Below are positions 1 through 4,562 of a stretch of DNA of 7,257 nucleotides, one piece after another; within the stretch, counting starts at the first letter, position 1; each line of letters opens with the position of its first letter. Location of the stretch: positions 1 to 7,257 of the forward strand of contig DFEN01000109.1 in assembly GCA_002368685.1 (NCBI GenBank), written 5' to 3'. Below the pieces are notes generated by a model that saw only the letters and a list, made by a program, of their open reading frames with translations, ran no database searches and had not been told where the DNA came from. The translations under genes and the position numbers were made by a program. The stretch comes from Lachnospiraceae bacterium UBA3801 (GTDB lineage Bacteria; Bacillota; Clostridia; Lachnospirales; Lachnospiraceae).

Positions 1-122
1 AGCTCATCATAGAGCTTATCATATTCGAAGTTACTCATTATTTCGACATCCTCAGCATAGTAAGCCTTAGATGCTTTGTTCAGTATACCAACTAATTCTT
101 TTATTCTGTCAATCTTACTCAT
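1..122 (-). CDS. ligA: NAD-dependent DNA ligase LigA, N-terminal fragment (cut by window edge)
   Basis: Only the first 40 codons and part of codon 41 are inside the window; the gene runs off the left edge. The translation begins MSKIDRIKELVGILNKASKA and goes on with YYAEDVEIMSNFEYDKLYDEL. This matches the helical Ia domain of bacterial NAD-dependent DNA ligases, where a short helix is followed by AYY, then an I(S)xxEYDxLxxEL segment that binds the nicotinamide part of NAD+. LigA seals nicks during replication and repair. The start is ATG at 122-120. It overlaps the TGA of the upstream pseudouridine synthase (ATGA at 122-119), and AAGGGG lies 5 nt before it inside that gene's last codons. Translation is therefore likely coupled to the upstream gene. 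The call rests on the Ia motif alone, because the adenylation lysine and the rest of the enzyme are outside the window. Confidence 0.85.
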   Translation of the reverse strand, partial: MSKIDRIKELVGILNKASKAYYAEDVEIMSNFEYDKLYDE

Positions 123-883
123 TTATTCCCCTTGCAAAGCTTTCTAAGTGTAGCTTCTTCATTCTTCGAAAGCTTTCTATATTTCCCCATAGGTAGATTA
201 CCCAGTCCAATATTCATAACTCTGACTCTCTTCAGAAATACAACCCTATAGCCAAAGTATTCACACATTCTTCTAATCTGTCTATTAATACCTTCTGTCA
301 GAATGATGCGAAATGTATTACTGCTGATCTGTTCTATCTCACATTTCTTGGTAACTCTGATCTTCTTCTGAGAATCCTCTCCCTCGTGTTCCTTCCAGTC
401 GTCACTTACATCAAGTGGAACGCCAGCTTTCATTCCATTCACAAAATCTGCTGTAAGCCTTTTATCAACACGAACAATATATTCCTTCTCATGATTATTA
501 CGTGCCTTCTGAATTTGATTTGCGAGCTCGCCATCATTTGTGAGAAGTACAAGCCCCTGAGAATTCTTATCAAGTCTTCCAACATAATAAAGCATATCAG
601 GATAATCAATTTTTCTGAAAATGCTATCTTTATCCGCATCCTTCGAAGTACATACTAGTCCAAGAGGCTTATTATAAGCGAGGATAACCTTTTCAATATT
701 GTCAGTAGAAACTACTTCTCCTTTATAGGTAACTGTATCTCCAGACGACACCTTGGCTCCACTAGTTGCCATGACGCCATTTATCTCAACCTCGCCTCTC
801 TCGATAGCTTCGTCAGCCTTTCTACGAGATAAAACTCCGGCCTGGCTAAGGTATTTATTTATACGAATTTTATCCTCTTCCAT
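119..883 (-). CDS. rluF: 23S rRNA pseudouridine synthase, RluF-like (RsuA/RluB/E/F family)
   Basis: A 254-residue enzyme that isomerises a uridine in 23S rRNA to pseudouridine. An S4 RNA-binding domain occupies about residues 6-60 (RINKYLSQAGVLSRRKADE). The catalytic domain follows, with the family motif GRLDKNSQGLVLLTNDGEL at 102-120; Asp105 is the expected nucleophile. The segments NNHEKEYIVRVDKRLTADFV (about 129-148) and GINRQIRRMCEYFGYRV (about 198-214) resemble my memory of E. coli RluF more than RluB, RluE or RsuA. In E. coli RluF modifies U2604, but the exact target here is inferred. Residues about 157-174 (DVSDDWKEHEGEDSQKKI) are a charged insertion where E. coli RluF has only a few residues; the C-terminal tail of E. 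coli RluF is missing. The start ATG (883-881) is preceded by AGAGGG at 4 nt spacing. It is the first gene of a probable two-gene unit with ligA. Confidence 0.88.
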   Translation of the reverse strand: MEEDKIRINKYLSQAGVLSRRKADEAIERGEVEINGVMATSGAKVSSGDTVTYKGEVVSTDNIEKVILAYNKPLGLVCTSKDADKDSIFRKIDYPDMLYYVGRLDKNSQGLVLLTNDGELANQIQKARNNHEKEYIVRVDKRLTADFVNGMKAGVPLDVSDDWKEHEGEDSQKKIRVTKKCEIEQISSNTFRIILTEGINRQIRRMCEYFGYRVVFLKRVRVMNIGLGNLPMGKYRKLSKNEEATLRKLCKGNK

Positions 884-914
884 AGTACCCTCTGATCAAA
901 ACAAACATGTTAAA

Positions 915-943
915 AATATACCATTTTTCAGTTTATAATTCAA
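915..943 (-). promoter_or_regulatory. Sigma-A-type promoter of the rluF-ligA unit
   Basis: Read on the minus strand there is a -35 box TTGAAT (943-938), a spacer of exactly 17 bp, and a -10 box TATATT (920-915). A TG one base upstream of the -10 box makes it an extended -10. Transcription would start near 908, giving a short leader of about 25 nt before the rluF ATG. The hexamers and spacing are seen directly; activity is inferred. Confidence 0.65.
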
Positions 944-972
944 GGAAGCCGTCGTCTTAACAAAAATAATAA

Positions 973-1068
973 AAAACTTAATATTATTAAAAAACATGTG
1001 GCAAAATATGTGGAATAGGTTTATAATAACAAAGATTTATAGCATTTCACATAATAATATTAAGTTTT
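973..1068. promoter_or_regulatory. Long inverted repeat bracketing the lrp-like promoter (candidate operator)
   Basis: The 17 bases at 973-989 (AAAACTTAATATTATTA) are the perfect reverse complement of those at 1052-1068 (TAATAATATTAAGTTTT), separated by 62 bp. The left arm contains a 13-bp dyad (TTAAT-ATT-ATTAA, 978-990), the kind of AT-rich imperfect palindrome bound by Lrp/AsnC proteins. The arms lie upstream of the -35 box and downstream of the expected transcription start. The right arm ends one base short of the GGAG ribosome binding site. Only the right arm would be transcribed, so a DNA-level operator is more likely than an RNA hairpin. Autoregulation by the adjacent regulator is inferred. 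Confidence 0.5.
998..1027 (+). promoter_or_regulatory. Probable promoter of the lrp-like gene
   Basis: A perfect -10 box TATAAT is at 1022-1027. The best -35 candidate is GTGGCA at 998-1003 with an 18-bp spacer (4 of 6 consensus matches); TGGCAA at 999-1004 with a 17-bp spacer is the alternative. The start would be near 1034, leaving a leader of about 45 nt. The weak -35 box suits a regulated promoter. It overlaps a 10-bp direct repeat (AAACATGTGG at 992-1001, AAATATGTGG at 1004-1013). Confidence 0.5.
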
Positions 1069-1078
1069 GGAGAATGTC

Positions 1079-1558
1079 ATGGATAAGATTGATATTAAAA
1101 TACTATCATTATTACAGGAGAATGCCAGATACCCACTTAAGTTTCTGGCAGAAAAGGTTTTCCTATCCTCTCCTGCTGTTTCATCTAGAATAGAAAGACT
1201 CGAGAAAAAGGGAATAATAACTGGATATCATGCATCCCTTAATCCCCTAACTCTGGGCTATCACATAACAGCATTTATTAACCTGACACTGGAGCCACAT
1301 CAGAAAGCAGACTTCTATCCTTTCATAGAGGCTTGTCCAAATGTACTCGAATGCAATTGTGTAACAGGAAATTATTCAATGCTTATAAAGGTTTGTTTTC
1401 CTAGCACTCAAGAGCTGGACCATTTCATAGGTCAGCTACAGACCTACGGAAAAACAGAAACTCAAATAGTTTTCTCCACTCCTGTTCAGCCTAGAGGAAT
1501 AGACATATCAATGTTAAATGATAATAATTCTGAAAATGAAGAAAAGCTCTCAAATTAA
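1079..1558 (+). CDS. Lrp/AsnC-family transcriptional regulator
   Basis: A 159-residue DNA-binding regulator. Residues 1-50 form the AsnC-type winged helix-turn-helix (MDKIDIKILSLLQENARYPL, then LAEKVFLSSPAVSSRIERLE, then KKGIITGY). Residues about 62-135 are the RAM effector and oligomerisation domain, with the typical G-N-Y turn in CVTGNYSMLIKV, where family members bind an amino acid or related ligand. A polar tail (NDNNSENEEKLSN) ends the protein. I chose ATG 1079, because GGAG at 1069-1072 lies 6 nt upstream. A TTG start at 1067 would add four residues but would lie on the ribosome binding site itself. Family members act as dimers or octamers and often control their own gene and amino-acid metabolism or transport. 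No target gene is adjacent except rluF, which is divergent. The effector cannot be named from sequence. Confidence 0.9.
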   Translation: MDKIDIKILSLLQENARYPLKFLAEKVFLSSPAVSSRIERLEKKGIITGYHASLNPLTLGYHITAFINLTLEPHQKADFYPFIEACPNVLECNCVTGNYSMLIKVCFPSTQELDHFIGQLQTYGKTETQIVFSTPVQPRGIDISMLNDNNSENEEKLSN

Positions 1559-1572
1559 TGAGAGCTTTTTTT
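1542..1572 (+). terminator. Intrinsic terminator of the lrp-like gene, probably bidirectional
   Basis: The 10-bp perfect stem AAAAGCTCTC (1542-1551) / GAGAGCTTTT (1560-1569) closes an 8-base loop and runs into seven T (1566-1572). The stem begins inside the coding sequence and the TAA stop (1556-1558) is in the loop. On the minus strand the same stem is followed by TTTTC, a weaker T-tract. It could therefore also end the convergent membrane-protein gene, whose stop is at 1594-1592. Confidence 0.9.
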
Positions 1573-1591
1573 ATGGTCTATTTATTCAGCC

Positions 1592-2218
1592 TTAATTATT
1601 AAGTCTATCAAGGAATTCCTTAAAGGCAGGATCCTGCTCAGCACATTTATCTTCATCCGCTTTAACTGTCTGATAAAGTTCCTGAATATCTGTGGTTCTA
1701 TTAACCTTCTTCATATATTTCTGAACATCTTCACTTAGATCAGAGTTATCAATAAGATATTTACCATCCTGCTTTACTACGTAATAAGGTCCAAGTATAT
1801 CCAGTGGTGTAGACTCAATATTTACAATAGATATATTTGATACTGCATAAACTATAGTAGAATCATCATCATTTCCTCTTACTGTATAGCAGTTAATATT
1901 ACTATAAGCAGTAATGATCTTAGACTGACTCTGAATAGTAGCCATATCGTTAAACTTGTCAGGTGTTGTAACACAAGCCTTGAGTGTATCCTGATCACAG
2001 GAAGCCATAGCATTTAGATAAGTAATTATCAAAGCATTGATATCCTGATTAGCATTTGTCTGATAGGAGAATCTGGTTGTGATCTTCAGATCGTCCTTTA
2101 CTGTATCTCTCTTCTTGTAGAGAATGAATCCAAATGCTGTAAGGGATATGATAAATACAAACCATATAACTAATAGCATTTTCTTGAGTTTTACTTCTTT
2201 TTTTCTATTACGTGCCAT
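1592..2218 (-). CDS. Single-pass membrane protein of unknown function with extracytoplasmic domain
   Basis: I do not recognise this 208-residue protein as a named family. It has a short very basic N-terminus (MARNRKKEVKLKK) and one hydrophobic helix at about 14-34 (MLLVIWFVFIISLTAFGFIL). The remaining roughly 170 residues are polar and by the positive-inside rule face outward. The outer part opens with a helical stretch (INALIITYLNAMASCDQDTL, about 60-79) and has beta-like segments, including STIVYAVSNISIVNI (120-134) and GPYYVVKQDGKYLIDNS (143-159). That arrangement recalls NTF2-like/SnoaL folds, but this is a guess from pattern only. Cysteines are at 74, 82, 110 and 192. The start ATG (2218-2216) has AAGGGG 6 nt upstream. 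No convincing own promoter is visible; the hairpin array lies directly upstream, so the gene may depend on read-through from the ribF-tRNA transcript. Confidence 0.75.
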   Translation of the reverse strand: MARNRKKEVKLKKMLLVIWFVFIISLTAFGFILYKKRDTVKDDLKITTRFSYQTNANQDINALIITYLNAMASCDQDTLKACVTTPDKFNDMATIQSQSKIITAYSNINCYTVRGNDDDSTIVYAVSNISIVNIESTPLDILGPYYVVKQDGKYLIDNSDLSEDVQKYMKKVNRTTDIQELYQTVKADEDKCAEQDPAFKEFLDRLNN

Positions 2219-2246
2219 AATATGCCCCTTTTATATTTCCTATTGC

Positions 2247-2519
2247 GCATCGATTTGCTCCGCAAATCGATACCTATTTGCACCAGGCTTTGCTTCGCAA
2301 ACCCTGATTCTGCTTCGCAGAATTACTGTGCTCCGCACAGTGTGTCCTCACCTTCGTTCGGAGCATCGATTTGCTTCGCAAATCGATACCTATTTGCACC
2401 AGGCTTTGCTTCGCAAACCCTGATTCTGCTTCGCAGAATTACTGTGCTCCGCACAGTGTGTCCTCACCTTCGTTCGGAGCATCGATTTGCTCCGCAAATC
2501 GATACCTAAATTGCACCAG
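2247..2519. repeat. Tandem 116-bp repeat units packed with triloop hairpins
   Basis: Unit 1 (2247-2362) and unit 2 (2363-2478) differ at one base (C2260 versus T2376). A third unit starts at 2479 and loses identity after about 2507, keeping TTGCACCAG to 2519. Each full unit holds four hairpins. In unit 1 they are: a 10-bp stem at 2249-2271; a 9-bp stem with one C-C mismatch at 2284-2306; a 7-bp stem at 2307-2323; and a 7-bp stem at 2325-2341. Unit 2 repeats them 116 bp on, and unit 3 keeps the first (2481-2503). All nine share the heptamer GC-T[T/C]C-GC, which on the minus strand reads GCGAAGC or GCGGAGC. The stretch 2342-2362 folds less clearly. Reading frames through the array translate the repeats and are not genes. 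No spacers, transposase or T-tracts are present. Role unknown. Confidence 0.9.
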
Positions 2520-2528
2520 ACGGGAATC
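2512..2528 (-). repeat. Duplicated 3' end of the neighbouring tRNA-Arg
   Basis: Seventeen bases (TGCACCAGACGGGAATC) are identical to and in the same orientation as the tRNA-Arg 3' terminus at 2656-2672: discriminator base, 3' acceptor strand and the start of the T arm. Beyond them the copy continues with CCTCC, which can be aligned to the tRNA T arm if four T-loop bases were lost. The 5' part of a tRNA is absent, so this is a fragment, not a gene. It could be an attachment-site relic or the seed of the array; both are inference. Confidence 0.75.
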
Positions 2529-2632
2529 CCTCCGGCGACTTCGTCGCCTATCAGGCCGGCTTCGGCTCGAACGATCCACCGGATCGTTCTCTCGTCGCTA
2601 ATGCGACTCGGCCTCGCTGTTCGATTCCCTGT
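2519..2632. repeat. Composite multibranch palindrome
   Basis: An outer stem GGGAATC (2522-2528) / GATTCCC (2623-2629), extendable past one bulged T, encloses four hairpins in a row. These are GGCGAC-TTC-GTCGCC (2534-2548), GCCG-GCTT-CGGC (2555-2566), a perfect 9-bp stem 2569-2577/2581-2589 with loop ACC, and GTCGC-TAAT-GCGAC (2594-2607). It is far more GC-rich than the surrounding genes. The first hairpin shares the TTC triloop closed by C-G with the tandem units. The shape suggests a structured nucleic acid or a miniature repetitive element; function is unknown. Confidence 0.75.
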
Positions 2633-2655
2633 TTATTGGTATTGATTTACTTTAA

Positions 2656-2727
2656 TGCACCAGACGGGAATCGAACCCACGCACATGGCTCCGGAGGCCA
2701 TTGCTCTATCCACTGAGCTACTGGTGC
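2656..2727 (-). tRNA. tRNA-Arg (anticodon CCG)
   Basis: The minus strand folds into a complete 72-nt cloverleaf. The acceptor stem is GCACCAG/CTGGTGC, fully paired. The D arm is GCTC-AGTGGATA-GAGC and the anticodon arm ATGGC-CTCCGGA-GCCAT, giving anticodon CCG for CGG arginine codons. The variable loop has 4 nt. The T arm is GTGGG-TTCGATT-CCCGT with G-U and U-G pairs at its base. Discriminator A73 is followed by TTAAA, so CCA is not encoded. The 5' end is 7 nt after the ribF stop and no promoter is evident in between, so it is likely cut from the ribF transcript. Confidence 0.95.
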
Positions 2728-2734
2728 ATGATAT

Positions 2735-3604
2735 TTATAAGCTATCTGCGTACTTCGTATCCCGGGATATTTGTTCGGTTAATTCCTCTAGCGAATTAAA
2801 GTGCTTCTCTGGTCTAATATATACTTTAGGAATAATTTTAACCTTGTATCCATATATATCATCACTGAAATTATATATAAAGGTTTCTACGGTTGGTATA
2901 TCGCCATCATCCACGGATGGTCTGATACCAATATTGGTAATTCCCTTGTATTTCGAAAAATCACCTGTACTATTATATACCAAAACGTCGCTGGAATAAA
3001 CTCCAAATAAAGGTAATATTTTATCTGAAGCTAATTTTTGATTAATTGTTGGATAGCCAAGACTTCTTCCTAGCTTTTTTCCGCCCTCTACTATTCCAGA
3101 TATACTATATGGTCTTCCCAGTAAACGGCTGGCTTCCTGCATATTGCCTTCAGCCATTTTCTCTTTAATTCTAGTAGAGCTAACTATTTCGCCATCAATG
3201 CTAAGCTTATCAAAAACCTTAACTTCAAAACCATAGCGATTACCTAGTTCCGTCAGAAGCTCTGTATTTCCAGTTCTATCCTTTCCGAATCTGAAATCCT
3301 TACCAACAGATATATATTTAACATTATATTTATCTAATAGAATAGTCCTTACAAAATCTTCTGGACTTTGACTTGCAAATTCTGGTGTAAAGGATATACA
3401 TTCGAGCGACATTTTATTATATTTCTCGTTTAATATCTCCTGTTCCTCTTCGGAAGTAAATATCCTTTCATTTGAGAAAACAAGCTTTATACAATAGGCG
3501 TCGTATCCTTTTTCTAGAGCTTCATCCACTACACTATCTAGCAGAATCTGATGCCCAAGATGAAATCCGTTGAACTTACCTATTGTTACTGCTGCTCCAT
3601 TCAT
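2735..3604 (-). CDS. ribF: Bifunctional riboflavin kinase / FAD synthetase RibF
   Basis: A 289-residue cytosolic enzyme that phosphorylates riboflavin to FMN and then adenylylates FMN to FAD. The N-terminal nucleotidyltransferase domain carries GKFNGFHLGHQ (9-19, HxGH at 15-18), GKDFRFGKDRTG (101-112) and SSTRI (142-146). The C-terminal kinase domain carries GGKKLGRSLGYPTIN (174-188, PTxN), GVY (201-203), GITNIGIRPSVDDG (221-234) and Glu240 in TVETFIYNF, the expected catalytic glutamate. Length is slightly below the usual 300-310. The family's GxFDGxHxGH has Asn12 where Asp is usual. The start ATG (3604-3602) overlaps the truB TGA as ATGA. AAGG is about 13 nt upstream, which is far for a ribosome binding site, so coupling to truB is likely. 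No FMN riboswitch precedes it. Confidence 0.95.
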   Translation of the reverse strand: MNGAAVTIGKFNGFHLGHQILLDSVVDEALEKGYDAYCIKLVFSNERIFTSEEEQEILNEKYNKMSLECISFTPEFASQSPEDFVRTILLDKYNVKYISVGKDFRFGKDRTGNTELLTELGNRYGFEVKVFDKLSIDGEIVSSTRIKEKMAEGNMQEASRLLGRPYSISGIVEGGKKLGRSLGYPTINQKLASDKILPLFGVYSSDVLVYNSTGDFSKYKGITNIGIRPSVDDGDIPTVETFIYNFSDDIYGYKVKIIPKVYIRPEKHFNSLEELTEQISRDTKYADSL

Positions 3605-4551
3605 AGCATCTTATATACCTTATAATCATTTTTTACATTATCGTATACATAGAGAGCTCTTAATTTACCCTCTGAATATACTCTGAAGAATTGAGAAGCA
3701 TTTAATGTATAAATACTTGCTTCTCCCTGAATATCGAAATCATCCTGCCTCAGTCTGTTTCCATTATCTAGATACTTTTCACCAGAAGGTTTAATATTTA
3801 CCGCTGGAGTATCTTTAAGTATCTCATCCATTGGAAGTACTGAAGTAGCAAGTCTATCTATCTCCTTTAACTTTTGAAGATCGCTTATCTTATAACCATC
3901 TTCGTAACGAATACCATTTACCTCGTCTCTTAGGAGCGCAGACATTGTGGCGCCAGTACCGAGATCATTTCCGATATCACGTATAAGACTTCTTATATAT
4001 GTTCCCTTTGAGCAAACAACGCCGAATCTTACATCCAGTGTGTCCATATCAACGCTCAGAACATCTAAACTATATATCTCAATTGGTCTAGGAAGTAGCT
4101 CTATAGTCTTGCCTTCTCTGGCATATTCATATAGCTTCTTACCATTTACCTTGATAGCAGAATACATAGGGGGAACCTGCATAGATTTCCCTAAATATTT
4201 CATCATTACGTCGTGTATCTCATTTCTGATACTGATTTCATCAGATAAGAATGAAAATTTATTCATCAGTTCGTCTCTTGAATAAGACTTTTTTATCTCA
4301 CCAGTAATGTCATCTGTTTCAGTTATGAGACCAAGTCTCATGGTAGCTATATACCTTTTAGTACCAGAAACTATAATGTCACTGAGCTTGGTAGCCTGTC
4401 CAAGAACAACTATCAGAACACCTTCAGCCATAGGATCAAGTGTACCAGTATGACCCACCTTCTTCTGACCATATATACCACGAAGCTTAGCTACGACATC
4501 ATGCGAAGTATAGCCCTGCTCTTTATATACATTTACTATTCCATTAAACAT
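3601..4551 (-). CDS. truB: tRNA pseudouridine(55) synthase TruB
   Basis: A 316-residue enzyme that makes pseudouridine 55 in the T loop of tRNAs. The sequence shows the opening MFNGIVNVYKEQGYTSHDVV, then the catalytic loop KVGHTGTLDPMAEGVL with nucleophile Asp39. TKLSDIIVSGTKRYIATMRLG follows, then QVPPMYSAIKVNGKKLYEYA (125-144) and KGTYIRSLIRDIG (182-194), all standard TruB motifs. The last 70 or so residues (about 247-316) match the usual C-terminal PUA-type RNA-binding region. Length is normal for a Firmicute TruB. The start ATG (4551-4549) has AAAGG 8 nt upstream, partly inside the nrnA stop codon region. Gap to nrnA is 11 bp and it overlaps ribF by 4 bp. Its product would act on the tRNA-Arg encoded further down the same operon. 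Confidence 0.96.
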   Translation of the reverse strand: MFNGIVNVYKEQGYTSHDVVAKLRGIYGQKKVGHTGTLDPMAEGVLIVVLGQATKLSDIIVSGTKRYIATMRLGLITETDDITGEIKKSYSRDELMNKFSFLSDEISIRNEIHDVMMKYLGKSMQVPPMYSAIKVNGKKLYEYAREGKTIELLPRPIEIYSLDVLSVDMDTLDVRFGVVCSKGTYIRSLIRDIGNDLGTGATMSALLRDEVNGIRYEDGYKISDLQKLKEIDRLATSVLPMDEILKDTPAVNIKPSGEKYLDNGNRLRQDDFDIQGEASIYTLNASQFFRVYSEGKLRALYVYDNVKNDYKVYKML

Positions 4552-4562
4552 TAGACAAACCT

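Noticed and set aside
1067..1078. TTG start at 1067 for the Lrp-like regulator
   Set aside because: TTG at 1067 overlaps the GGAG that is correctly spaced for ATG 1079; family members start at the MDxxD segment.
2247..2519. CRISPR array
   Set aside because: The units are 116 bp and adjoin directly without unique spacers, and contain several different hairpins each; no cas genes are near.
2124..2601. Three overlapping plus-strand open frames of 76-99 codons across the palindromic region
   Set aside because: They translate the tandem repeats (ICxANRYL, CFANPDSASQN repeated), have no ribosome binding sites and open only because the repeat period and base content lack stops.
2247..2635. Cluster of intrinsic terminators ending the infB-ribF operon
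   Set aside because: The hairpins are stable but none is followed by a T-tract on either strand.
2655..2999. Plus-strand open frame of 114 codons across the tRNA and ribF end
   Set aside because: It is antisense to tRNA-Arg and ribF, has no ribosome binding site and no recognisable protein features.
3605..3700. FMN riboswitch before ribF
   Set aside because: ribF overlaps the truB stop codon, so there is no leader that could hold an RFN element.
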